Below are positions 46,301 through 58,100 of a stretch of 64,000 bases of DNA, in pieces. Within the stretch, counting starts at the first letter, position 1. Every line of letters begins with the position of its first letter. The stretch covers positions 124,001-188,000 of the forward strand of contig JADNRZ010000029.1 of NCBI GenBank assembly GCA_015501605.1, in the 5' to 3' direction. The notes beneath the pieces were generated by a model. It had not been told where the DNA came from. It was given only the letters and a program-made list of their open reading frames with translations, and did not search any database. Source of the stretch: Panaeolus papilionaceus. Its lineage: Eukaryota > Basidiomycota > Agaricomycetes > Agaricales. The position numbers and the translations under genes were made by a program.

Positions 46301-46774
46301 TTAAAGGCCAAGAAGGGTCAAGTATACTGGATCCACGCCACGGAATGCGCCAAAATCACGGCAGTATGTGCGGAAATGCTGACAGATAGTTTGAATCTGT
46401 GGAGAAGGGGGTAGTAATGCGAGCATATCCTTGACTAAAGGTGAGGGAGGGAGGGATGAATTATTAGTCAATAAACATGCAGCTCTATTAATACAGCGGC
46501 ATGACTTACTCAGCTTGGCGGAGGTGTGAGTGAGGTTTGTCGCGTCGCCACCAGCATTAGGTCTGCCTGAGATAACTGCGCTATCAAGCTGAACGAAACA
46601 GATGTAAAGCCTTGTTCGATATCCACGTAGCGTCTGGGTGTTTTCAGCCGAAGAGGACGAGCTGATAACTCCGTCGAAGCCTCTAAGCACATTGGTCAGG
46701 AGGTAACTTCCCGGTCCTCCATGAATCTCGTTTGTATTCGGGAGTGTTGAAGCACTGGGATTATTCCACGACAT
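46301..46774 (-). CDS. Orphan helical protein family, copy H
   Basis: Exons 46774-46510 and 46434-46301 give 399 nt, 132 residues, with a 75-nt phase-1 intron at the family position. Exon 1 has GSYLLTNVLRGFDG and the core LYICFVQLDSAVISG. Exon 2 op­ens IKDMLALLPPSPQIQTICQHF, matching copy F (VDTLALFP). It is the shortest and most distant intact copy, lying 8 kb from the others. A TATAAAAT box is about 115 bp upstream. Function unknown. Confidence 0.65.
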   Translation of the reverse strand: MSWNNPSASTLPNTNEIHGGPGSYLLTNVLRGFDGVISSSSSAENTQTLRGYRTRLYICFVQLDSAVISGRPNAGGDATNLTHTSAKLSKSCRCINRAACLLTNNSSLPPSPLVKDMLALLPPSPQIQTICQHFRTYCRDFGAFRGVDPVYLTLLGL

Positions 46775-48652
46775 GATTCGATGGGAGGTCTGATATGTAA
46801 CGACCGAAAACTTCCAAAAAAATCTAGGAAATGTTGGAGTGGTGTGATGATACGAGAGAGAGCTGATCCTACGACGCCACTGAGGACGATTTTATACGCA
46901 AGAGATGCTCCATTGTTCAACGTCTTCCCCTCGTGCCCTCATTGTCCTAGCAGTATCGTCGATGGTTAGGGTATGCGGACAATGGCCCAACCACCGTCCA
47001 TTACAACAAATTGAACAATGGCCACTCCGTGAAAAGCCGAGATAAACTGTATTACTCCCGGATTCACGGTGATGCCCATGGCCGAACTTGAATGATATCT
47101 GGCGATGTGGAGCAAGGCTGGTTATCACGTTTTTATGAAGGATATAAAGACAGCTCTAATACAAATGGCTCTCCGACGATACGAATAACGGTGTTAGGCC
47201 GTTGGTTCCGTTGGTAAGGGCGAGGATGACTCTGACCATCGACTTAGGGGCCAAGTGACAGGCTCTCGGCATCAGGATTACAAAGCTAATCCCACAACCA
47301 AAATCAGACATCATCATCAGATGGATCCTCCTTCGATTGCCTTCGTCCCTTCGTAAACGTGGAGCTGAACTAGGAGTCGTCGGGGCGAATTATGTTCCCC
47401 TGTATTATAAGGTGTCGGAATTGAGGTAAGCAGATTACCTAGGCCTACAGCGTTGCCTCCCAATGGCATCTGATGTCTCTATGGTTCTCTCAAATTAATG
47501 CGAGATCTATTGTCGACACCTTCACATCTTGAAACCATGACTGAATACAGAATAATCAGTGCAAATCTCTAGGTTTGACCGCACCACCAATGCCTGCTAC
47601 ACAGTCAGAGATTGTGCAAAAATACTTAGGCTCTCATCCGCTCTCAGTATAGCCAATTCCATCTCACGACGTCTTCGAATGAATTCACATTCACACACAG
47701 GCAGCTGACCTCGCGGGAATGGAGGTGGGGCTATGCAAACGCTATATAAACTGTCGTTTGACATATGAGGGAAAATCTTCCTTCCTTTCCATCCTCCACG
47801 ATCACCTGCGATGAAAAACAATTTATTATTTTCGATACCTCTGGCTGAAGCACGATACATATCATGACATTTTAAGGCCATACCCTCACCTCCAAAGCCA
47901 ATCGCCTAGCCTGACAAGGCAACATGGTCGATTAGGATTATCGAGTGTTGGGAAGATTGACTATGAAAAGACATAGATTGTATTTTTCATTCCGAGCGTA
48001 GACTCTAGGGCGTATCGGTTGTCAACGGTGCATATATTCGTAGGTTACACATTCAAATATTCTAGGTTGATAAACGTCTACAATACCATTTAAATGCATC
48101 AGACCTACGAGACCTCATCTTCGCTGTTGAACTTGAACTCTGATTTGGAAAGGACATGGACAATTTTCTACAATGGCATTCCCTTCGAATTTCCTGTAGA
48201 GACCACCCACTAGAGTGAGAGCGATGGGTAGATCTGGTTAGCAGAAGGATGTAAGCGCCCTCCTGAATCCGAAAGCAGCTTACAGCCAAACCACTGATGA
48301 GCACCACACCGGTATCCCCCTATTTTTCGGTTTTTCTCTTATTTTCCGTTTATTTCTATTGGCATCAGCGTATCGTTTACGCGCCGAGCGCTCTTGGTTT
48401 CACTAGATTCGAGTATTTTCCTTCTCTTTCCATGATTTTCCATACTTTTACATATATCATATACCCTGATATTAGTACAATGTTTGCGTAATCTGGACCT
48501 CAAGTGTTTACAGTAGAAGAAACCTGTACGGATGGCATTTTTCTCTTTTAATTTCAACACCAGTCGCTGGCACCTCTATAGATATCGCTACAGCCCTCAA
48601 GATATAAGGCGACACCTGTGCGCACAAAGAGGCACACGCGATGACTAATACT
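46775..48652. other. Intergenic, nothing firm
   Basis: A minus-strand frame at 47597-47881 matches nothing. No repeat seen. Confidence 0.35.
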
Positions 48653-48740
48653 GGGCGCATGGTGTAGTTGGTTATCACGCTCGCTTAGCATTCACTACAT
48701 GGTCTGCGAGAGGTGTTGGGTTCAATTCCCAATGCGTCCA
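48653..48740 (+). tRNA. tRNA-Ala (AGC) with a 14-nt intron
   Basis: Acceptor stem GGGCGCA pairs with TGCGTCC plus a discriminator A. The D arm is GTGTAGTTGGTTATCAC. The anticodon stem CTCGC/GCGAG carries loop TTAGCAT once the intron TTCACTACATGGTC after position 37 is removed. The T arm is TTGGG-TTCAATT-CCCAA. A TTTT and a TTTTT run lie within 20 bp downstream as a Pol III terminator. Confidence 0.95.
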
Positions 48741-49391
48741 ATGTTTTGAGCTTTTTCTACTTCAATAGAGATTTTTGTCCAAAGATAAGTACCCTCGCAG
48801 ATATGTATTATTTACTGCAGCCCCACTTTTCACCTGGAAGGGTCTTTAGGATACCAGACTTCATGTGAACTTTGTAGGTGTCGCAGTTTTTAAGGCCGTA
48901 CCGTCGTAGTTGATCTCCAGAGGCGAATTCGAAGTCAGCCTACATTTTTATGGAAAAGTTTCACGTCTATCTTGGCTCTGACGAGTTCAATATCGAATGA
49001 TTTCAACTTCAAGGGTGCAAACATTCGTCGGAGTGAGAAAATCCGACCAACTTCGAGGCCATCATCGGGTGATCATCCCAGTTAAACATTCAATCCAGTA
49101 CTATCAATAGATGAGTCGAGACTCGGAGGCATACCAGCCTACTTATTATTACATACCTCATTCAATAGCGTGTTTATCCTTGGTTTATCCTATCCCGTCG
49201 ATACCAGGGACCTTAGGGTGAATAGGGGTCACATACAGTTGGAGTAAATTATCAGAGAAGGTTCGGCAATCAGGTAATATATTAGCACCAGACATTGAAA
49301 TTGCGAAGTTGAGTGGCCATGTCAATGAAGTGATCTGCCTGCCTTCTCTTCCTCACTCATCCCCAAGTTACCGTCCAGAGAGGCGATTGAC
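48741..49391. other. Intergenic, nothing recognised
   Basis: Between the tRNA and the P450 gene. No feature seen beyond the T-run after the tRNA. Confidence 0.4.
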
Positions 49392-51462
49392 ATGCTGGAC
49401 GACTATCTTTGCCTCAATGCTTCCTTACATACAGCCCTCATACGGGTCGTGTTACCTTCTGCGTTGTGCGTTGCTCTGATTTTCAAAGTCACGCTCTTCA
49501 ACGCACCATCTAAGCGCGGCGCCCCACTTCCCCCAGGACCGAAACCACTGCCCGTCGTTGGAAATGCCCCTCACATACCTGCTGAAAAGCCGTCGAAAAA
49601 GTATGCCGAATGGGCAAAAGAGTACAACAGTGAGTCCGATTCATGTTAGGTTGTCGTACCAGTGTCCACACTGACGCTATCTCAAGGTGACATTATACAT
49701 CTTGAGGCCTTTGGAAACCATTTTATCTTTCTTCATAACCTTGAAGATGTGGAGGAGTTGTTCGAGCGGAAATCGGGGACGTATTCCGATAGGCCTCCCA
49801 TTCACACAATGGGTTTGTATGTATATCTAATTCGTTCATTCTAATCCGAGGCTCAAGCGCTTCTAGGATTGGATTTGGGTACAATATCGCCTTTATGCGC
49901 GCAGGAGAGCATTGGAGGAAACGCCGACAGGCTGCGCAGCAAGTACTCAGGGTAGAGACAATCAAGAACATTCGTCCACTTCAGGAACAGAGACTAGAGG
50001 ACATGCTTCTGGGGCTCATCCGTTCCCCAGACAGGTTTGAAGATCATCATCAACGGTCAGACTCGTGCCAATGACTTCAATTACACATAACTAATATTCA
50101 TTGTACGCACAGCTTCATCGTATCTCTTTCAACTGGTATTATGTACAACTATACCCCCAAACCTCTCAATGATGCCGCAGTTGATGCCGCAGTGCAGAGC
50201 TTTGAGGTTGGGATGAAGGTTATCTCCCCAGAGGGGAGTATGGCCAACGTTTTTCCATCGCTTAGGCACGTACCTTGGACCTGGACTCAACGCTTGGCAA
50301 AAGAAACAAAAAGGCTTGGGGCTATTATGAAGCAGGGTCCTTTGGAAAAGGTTCAGGGCGACGTGGTGGGTGATCATCTCAACTTCTAGAATATGTATCT
50401 CATCATCAGCAATATACTGCATGCGCCCTACTGTTAGGCCAACGGGTTGGGCGGACTATCGTTCATAGGGCAGATGCTGGAAAGAAAAGGGTTGACTGGG
50501 CTTGAACCAGACGAAGAAGATGTGTTTCGATGTAGCGCACACTATGCAAGCTGGTGGTTCTCACATGGTGCGTTCGTCGCTCCCTCTACCCAAGGGGCAA
50601 TTATTTGATCATCAAACAGGCGATCTCTGCAACACAAACCTTTTTCTACCTCATTGCAACCCATCCTCATGTTCAATGTAAAGCTCAGGCTGAGCTTGAT
50701 AGCTATATTGGATCTACTCGTCTGCCGAATTTTGATGACCGGCCTTTCCTCCCCTACATCGAAGCGATCTACAGAGAAGTTCTCAGGTGGGCGCCCAGCG
50801 CTCCAATGGGCGCTCCTCGATTGGCACCAGAAGATGAACTCTACAAGGGATATCTGATTCCCAAAGGTAAGTACGCTGCTGTCGACTTTGATTGTGCTTA
50901 CCGATTCTCCTGACAGGCAGTATTATTATGGCCAACATTTGGTATACCATATTCTCCGCGGTTATTCGTTGTCTTAATAGTACTTTTATATAGGTTCTTA
51001 ACGCACGATGAAAGAAGATATGTCAACCCGATGGATTTCAATCCAGACAGATTCTTCGACAAGGAAGGAAACTTAAATGATGACGACCGAGTTTTGGCTT
51101 ACGGATTTGGGAGACGTCTGTGCCAGGGACGCTATCTTGCAAGCAATACTGTGCGTTGAACAAACTTGATATTACTGATGCGTAATGCTAATATACGCTG
51201 AAGCTGTGGTTGATGATGGCTTCCGTCCTTACATCTTTCACAATCATGCCCAAACGAGATAAAGAAGGTAGAGAAGTGCCCATCAGCGAGGAGTTCCTGG
51301 AGGGCGGATTCATTACGTGCGTTCTCTTAACCTGTCCACTAATGCCCTCATTCATGCTTGTGGGTGTAATGTAGGCAAAAATCCCCATTCGAGTGCGATA
51401 TTACCCCAAGACCGGGGTGGAAAGCTCATCTCGAAAGCATGAGCGCGTCTAGTGACGTGTAG
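49392..51462 (+). pseudogene. Cytochrome P450 with a one-base frameshift
   Basis: Ten exons: 49392-49629, 49687-49816, 49867-50055, 50113-50365, 50438-50567, 50620-50866, 50917-50941, 50994-51150, 51204-51316, 51375-51462. An N-terminal membrane anchor is followed by the hinge PLPPGPKPLP, a C-helix WRKRR, EAIYREVLR (ExxR) and the heme loop YGFGRRLCQGRYLA. It resembles microsomal CYP monooxygenases of the O-methylsterigmatocystin-oxidoreductase type. Exon 5 has one base too many near 50529: EPDEEDVF and DVAHTMQAGG lie in different frames within one exon. Without that base the gene is 522 residues and open. The I-helix reads AGGSHM where A-G-x-D-T-T is usual. It may be a true recent pseudogene or a sequencing error. 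Confidence 0.85.
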
Positions 51463-53038
51463 ACACAAACGACGCGCCGTTTAGGATAGCCTGGGGGCAA
51501 ACAGGAAACATTGACGAACGATCTAACTCAAATAAGACGTCGCGTGAGCGATATCGATATGGATTATATAGTGATCTTATTCAATTTTGTGGAATGGATA
51601 AATGAGACACATAATCAAAATTTTCAGCGCGGGAGGGCGTGTATGAGTGAGATCCTTCTGAGCTCGTCGCAATTAGACAGCGAGATTGTGCGAGCGTTGC
51701 GCTTCATACTCTGGCCATGGGTCATCGTGAATTTCGCTGTTGCTCAGTGCTCAGCGCTTACCATGCGTTATCAAAAGTCAGCAGGACAACCCGAACAGCT
51801 CAGACTGGAGCATCCATACTACTCTTTGAGGCATTTCTTCTATGACATTGCCGATTTTTCTCAGGTGAACGAGGTCGACGTAAATGTAGCCATAGGAGGT
51901 CGCATACATAGTGCACTGAGAGCTTCTCGGTCTCACCATCACACATCGTGCCTCCTTACACATCACTTTCATCTGCGAGTTGAAGGGAATAACAGTCGAA
52001 GTCGATCCTTGCCCTTATTTGAGGCGCAAGCACATGTATGCCACTAGGTCTTCCTAACACACAGACCCCTGAGGAGCTGACTTCCCTGCATGACTCGTGC
52101 TATTTATGAAGCTACAAGCCGGATAACAGTGACGCATGATGATAGGCTATCAAGACTGTGATACATGGCCACCAGAGTGTGCCGATGGGAGACCTGGAGT
52201 CGTTGAACTTGCTGGCGAGGCAAATGCACGTGGACTTGTAGGCTTCAGGACATGCTCATGTGTAAGATTTTGAATTTGCAGCTGCTCCAAGGTTTAATTT
52301 TTTATAGTAGGTTCCAAGCAATCGAATTTGACAACAAATGATTTGTTAACCCGAGAAGCGCGATGGGCGCCCCGGCCAAGAAACGCAGCACGTATGATTT
52401 GGTTTTTGTGCCTTAAATATAATTTCTGATGAGCCTTGCTTAGCGGAACAACACCTTCTTTCGCTGTTGCGTATATTAAAGGATCAGTAGTGGATACTTA
52501 TGTATACAAGTATATCGATAGCTTGGGAGAGGGTCAGGTTGAGAAGGCGCAATGGGGGGAGAAGCATATCCCCGTTCTCCACCTCGGTACTATAGAAGCT
52601 TTTCCGATCCTTGTATGTCAGATAGAAGCCCTGGAGGCTCCAACGGCTAGCTCTGCCGACACCCAGCGTAGTCATATATCCTACATACTCTCACAACCTG
52701 AAGTAATTATACTCACTACCGACGTCATATTTCTTCGGCATAGGTCTGGTGAAATATCCCCCGCTATACCCCAGTATTTATTTTTATGTGTATGGATGCT
52801 CGTGATCCTCGTGTTACAAATTTGGACTGTCCTTAGTCTCCAATCTAAAGCAAAGATATCGATTTCTCTGATCGGTTATTCTACGCTCGGTTTTCTCGGT
52901 GATTAGCTTGAAATAATGTAGGGTGAATGCTATTGTTATATCACTGCTTGGACAATAAAAAGTGCAATGTTTCTGTGGGGCTTTTCAGCACCAAAACCCC
53001 AGATTGCAACCAGCCGAGAGCCACCACATCTTACAGCC
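51463..53038. other. Intergenic, no supported gene
   Basis: Two longer plus-strand frames (51511-52047 and 52436-52906) lack a plausible ATG context or a known domain. The second ends in a hydrophobic segment. I do not call them. Confidence 0.35.
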
Positions 53039-53354
53039 ATGAAATTCTCTACTTCTACCACTCTCGTACTCTCATTCATCGCCAGTATTGTGGTGGCTCA
53101 GGACGTGGGTCAACCGTGCCCAGCTAATGAGGCAGGTAGGTATATCATTTCCGTCTAGAGACTTGATTTATGAAGAAGGCTGCGTACTGATACTTCACGT
53201 CACAGGCGCCGTCGGCTGCGCAAATACGCCCAGTGTTAACAATGGCAATGCTTACATCTTCCAATGCAATGGCTTTGAGTTCGTACTGTTTGCCCCTTGT
53301 GCAAGTCCAACTGGATGCAAGGTCCAGGGTCCCTTCAATGCTGTCTGCGTTTGA
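53039..53354 (+). CDS. Small cysteine-rich secreted protein
   Basis: Exons 53039-53135 and 53206-53354 give 246 nt, 81 residues. The signal peptide MKFSTSTTLVLSFIASIVVA is followed by a mature peptide of about 60 residues with six Cys (27, 37, 53, 64, 70, 80) and the pattern GC-x15-C-x10-C-x5-C-x9-C. The layout is reminiscent of CBM19/chitin-binding-like small proteins and of fungal effectors, but I cannot assign a family. The intron follows the first Cys. It is probably secreted and disulfide-stabilised. Confidence 0.75.
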
Positions 53355-54835
53355 TCAGGTTGGTCGTTGCTTACTCGACTTTGCATGGCGATAACTTAAA
53401 TTAATTTACAAACCGAAAGCTGATATGAGTGGATATGTCCTCAATTTTAAATATCTGAATTTATGAACTTGTAGAAATATATAGCTACTTGTGACTTACC
53501 CATGTGATCACATTTCGTGTTGGTAGTACCAGTTGTCCCACCGTCAATATGTCCGAATTATAAAGCATTATCATTGTCGAAGCCCACCCCTTCGAACGAA
53601 GCGCTCGCCGCTGACCCTGTGAATTGCCATTTTCGGTTCGGCCATCAAAATCAGAACCCAACCAACAACCATCGTCATCTCATCATACGGGCTCGTGCTG
53701 ACAACTCCCTCCACATTACCATAATTATCGTAAATGACCCTGCACTATTCAGGTTGAAACGACGATCATCATGAGTGGGATGGAGACTAACGAAGGGACA
53801 TGGAAGGGAACTTGGCTTCGAGAGTGTACGAGCAGTCGGTAAGAGTAAAAGTAGCTATCGAGGAAAGATACGAAAACAGAGGAGGGTCTCAACGTAGCAC
53901 CTGAGATGGTCGACCTTTGGGCTCGATATGAAGTCAGTCAGCCAGTCGGTGGTTGGTGTTCCATGTTGAGAATGGTCATGATGCTCAAAGAATTCTGCTA
54001 CGCGGAATCTGCATGTGGCATTGTGGCTCGCTCTCACCTGGCAGACTAAGTGCTGGCTAATGTCGCTGGCATACTTGACATCAGAAAAGTGTATGTAGTA
54101 GGAAAGAGCGTCGAGAGAGAGATAGCAATGGCATCTCCGGAAACTTCGCAACATCGTCAATGAGTTGCTTTACCGTCACATGTCCCCATTCACGAACAGT
54201 CTCCAGTTCCACCTCCTCCACGTCTATTTCGCTTCGCAGATCCAAGTCGGACTCGCGGCTGAAACTAGGTAACAAATCGCCAACAGGTTGAAGTGTGACA
54301 TTCTGACAACGCTGACGTTTAAAGTGATGCTGGTCGAGGTTTAAAATCACATTCAAGGGCGACAGCTGTCGTCCAACTTCTATAAATTCCGCAATAGTGT
54401 GAACCATCACCAAGAGGCACGCCTCAAGTCCCCCGCCAGTGGCAGGGTATCCAACATATATGGTTCAGGATGACAAGAATGGATGAGCTGTGGGGTAGGT
54501 TGAGTGATGTGGGTAAGCAGTAGGTAAAAGTATAACCGCCGGATTCATCGCACCGCGTTAGATGTCGGGCGTTCTGAATCGTGCACTGCCTCAGTATAAC
54601 AGCTTAATTATGATTGGACTTGCCTGTTAAACAGAAAGACGTTCCTGAACCTTCGAGTGCCGCTTAGGTCCAACGAGTAGCGATGTGTCAATTTATGTAT
54701 GACCTGAAATCGTTCCGTTTGATGCCTATAAGAGATCCTGAATTCAGGGTTGGCCAAGTACACAGTCGTTTGGATGCACAGAAGGGTACCCTGAATTAAT
54801 TAATCGCCTAATTTGCGATCAAGTCACAAAAAGTA
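53355..54835. other. Intergenic, nothing firm
   Basis: Minus-strand frames at 53855-54160 and 54081-54413 might be exons of an unknown gene but show no family features. Confidence 0.35.
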
Positions 54836-54923
54836 TGGACGCATTGGGAATTGAACCCAACACCTCTCGCAAACCATGAAATGAATGCTAAGCGAGCGTG
54901 ATAACCAACTACACCATGCGCCC
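54836..54923 (-). tRNA. tRNA-Ala (AGC) with a 14-nt intron
   Basis: Identical in mature sequence to the gene at 48.65 kb as far as I can read it. The intron is TTCATTTCATGGTT, differing at four positions. A T-run on the minus strand follows the 3' end. Opposite orientation to the other copy, 6.2 kb apart. Confidence 0.95.
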
Positions 54924-55187
54924 TCTTCTATTCTGCTGAATGAGCGCGACCGCGATTCCCCTTTCCTCCCACTATCGCACTTTGGATATGCCGAAAGGGA
55001 TTTACCAGTAACCTGATGCTCATGAGGACAAGGGGACTCACAATAGAGCAGACGAGACCGCGTTCGAGGATGTGAGCGGGCTGCGTATCCTTTAAAAACA
55101 AACGGAACAATAAATAACCACTAAGCAGAAATAGAGAACAGAGTGTAAAACAGATAAAATGAGGATATGCGCTCCGCCATCGGTACA

Positions 55188-58100
55188 TTAAAAAGACCTC
55201 AACGAGATCTGGGGTTTCGTTGGGGTCTGCACCGTCGCACTTGCAGTGCCGCCCACTGCTCTCCTAATGGACTGCTCCAGTAGCTCCCTGCTCGATGGAT
55301 CCAGTCGGCCAGCTGCCTCTTTGAACGCATGAGGGGATGTTGTCGCAAAGGATAGAATTTGAGCAATGGTATGTTTAACGGCCGCAGCAGCGATGGGTTG
55401 ACTTGGTGGTGTTTCTCCAAGGAGAAGAGAGATGGTTGGGAGGAATACGGCGAGTAAACGAGGCCCTAATTGACGGTTCAATTCAGATTATTCACACAAC
55501 GTAGAACGCACGTACTGTTCTCCTCTGTCGAAGAAGACAAAAGTGAGCTAAATGCTTTCCAGACTTCGCTCAGAGAAGCGGACTGAGACTCTGAGAGTGA
55601 GCCATCACGAACTCCCGGCACCATCTTCGCAACAAACTCTACAAGACCAGGTAGGAGAAGGCGAACACATTGAATAAGTGTAGGATATCCACCCGCAGAT
55701 GCCAGAATGAGGGTTTTGCAGCAATGAGCTGCGGTGAGAGATGTCTTGAATTGGTTTGGTCAGCCCGGGAAACCTTGGACGGTAACGAGAAAACTACAAA
55801 CCTCATCTCCATCAAGAAGTTTCTGCGAAATCAGGAAGCAGCAATGCTCGATCACGGCTCTCCCAACCTTGACCCAAGGAGGAGCGACGGTCAGAACCAA
55901 CACGGCAGCAAGCATGTTATTCTTAATTTTCTTCGTTGAAATGGCACCTTGTCGTCCACTAAGATACAAGTCAGAACCGCATAAGAATAAGAAAATCGAT
56001 GTGAAGAAAAAGCTCACCGCATGGTATCAATGTTAAGCAACGCAGCTGACAAAAGGGCATGCACGAGACGACTATATCTGTCCTTATCATCACCCTTGGA
56101 TGAGACCGGGATACTGAGGAGAGATTTAAGTGCGGGAAGATTTGGGCTGACGAAGTCAATTTCGCTGGTTTCATCTTTAAGGAGGTCTGAAGATATGAAT
56201 TTAGTAACGAGGAAAGTAAGAAAGCTCTAACTAATTCACCTGTGTACAGAAGAATTGCGACACCGCGGATGTCCTCCCTCTGAGACGACACCATTAAGGT
56301 GGCAATAGAGGTGAAAGCAGATGCAACGTGCATAATTAACTCAACCCGATCCGCTAATTGCGTTTCTATCATATGAAATCAGCAACATTTCCATCGAGGA
56401 GAAACAGAATGACCCACGATTCGTGATACTTCTCGGCGCTGTCGTCTGCTTCATCACATGCGCGCAGATCCTCAAACAGTGACTAATCGGACTCGTCATA
56501 GTCAACGCATCGCTATCCTCTTTGATATGACTCGCAGCGAAGGTCGCCAACATATCCACGAGATGTGTCTGCACAGCAGGGGCCTCCGTCATACCCATCC
56601 TATAACACAAAGCGATAAACTCTTCAAAGATGGTAGGTTCCAGCATCGCTTCGCCGGAGTATTCAGGTCGGACGAGGCACTGCAATGCTTGAAGAGATGA
56701 AATTACTTCCGCTTGACGAGACGAGGAAGCGGAAGACGCGTCGGCGGATGATGTAGCAAGAGCCTCATACACAAGACCGAAGAGGACGTAGAAGAAGAGA
56801 GTCGGCTCTTTGCGTTTGGTGGTGGGGGTTTGATCGGGTTTGGCACCTTCAAGTCCATCCATCGCTGCCAATATATGAGCTTCACCAGTCCTCAGCTCCG
56901 TTGCAACAGCTTGGAGCATGATTGACCATGATTTGGTATAGTACTATTTGCGGATACTAAGTCAGATAATCTGGGAGGAATGCAGTTTGATATTACTCAC
57001 CGGCATCAAGACCTCCTTGCCCAAGCTCGAATAAGAACTATCAAGTGCGACACTCGAGCTATCATGCAAAAACTCCGAATCAACCCTCACACTCGCATAG
57101 TCCCTCAGTGCAGCCAACCACATTGACGAAAGCGTAGACCTATACGGTTTGACCACATTCTCGAGGTAGCTTTGTTGAGTGCTCGAAACTTGAAGTTGCG
57201 CCCACGCGGAAAGAGTCGAGATGCGCAACATGGCGGATGCGTTGGGGCTGAGCTGGCCTGTTTCACCCAGTGAGAGCATACCAGAATCTAAGAGACAAGC
57301 GTCAGCGTGATTTTAAACGATGCTGAAGTGTGAGAGAGAATTAACTCACCCTTGGACTGATCCAGAGCTGTTGTCAACAACTTCAAAATCCTACCCATCC
57401 TGCTCACATCCTTCACCACTCCACATCCAACGAACACCGCACATGCATGGACAGCAGAGGCCAAAATCTCAGGAGTCGAATCGGATGAGAATGCGGGGGT
57501 AAGCGCAGCTGTAATCGGAGCTTGATGTTGTTCGAGCAGCAGCGCGTTATCATATGCAGGATCAGGCGACGTGGCGAATATCTATATCGAATATTAGAAT
57601 ACCAATAAAAGAAAATGTAACACAACGACATACCTCAATCACATCTCTCAAAACCACCAACCCCGCTAACCTAATCTCAGTCACATACGCCGTACTCGCC
57701 GTAAACGCCATCTTGATCAAATCCGCCACTCTCGAGAACAACAAACCACCCTGCTGAATCCCCTGACTCCTCGCAAATACCGCATCCACATGCTCCCTCC
57801 TCCCACTCTGCCTCACACTCGTACAAATATCATGCAGGCACTGTAACGCAAACAGCTGGGTCCTCCACCTCGACGTCTGCCTAGACCTCGTCGCATCGCT
57901 GCTCAGCCCAACACCCAGCGACTCGCCTTCATCGTCTCGCATGTTCTGTCTCGAGGCCGCATCAGCGACCTGCTGACTCGCCGTGGTACGCGCCATGATA
58001 CGCTGACACAAATCGATCCACGCAGAGGGGTTATACACCACCGTCTGATGCAACCAGCTCGTGATCACATTCCGCACCCCCTGGACCGACGAGTCATCAT

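Noticed and set aside
51511..52047. A 178-codon plus-strand frame
   Set aside because: No recognisable family, no clear promoter, and an overlapping opposite-strand frame of similar quality.
52436..52906. A 156-codon frame with a hydrophobic C-terminal segment
   Set aside because: An in-frame stop lies just upstream and there is no usable ATG near the start. No domain seen.
53855..54413. Possible two-exon minus-strand gene
   Set aside because: No signal, domain or paralogue, and I could not find a phase-consistent junction that I trust.
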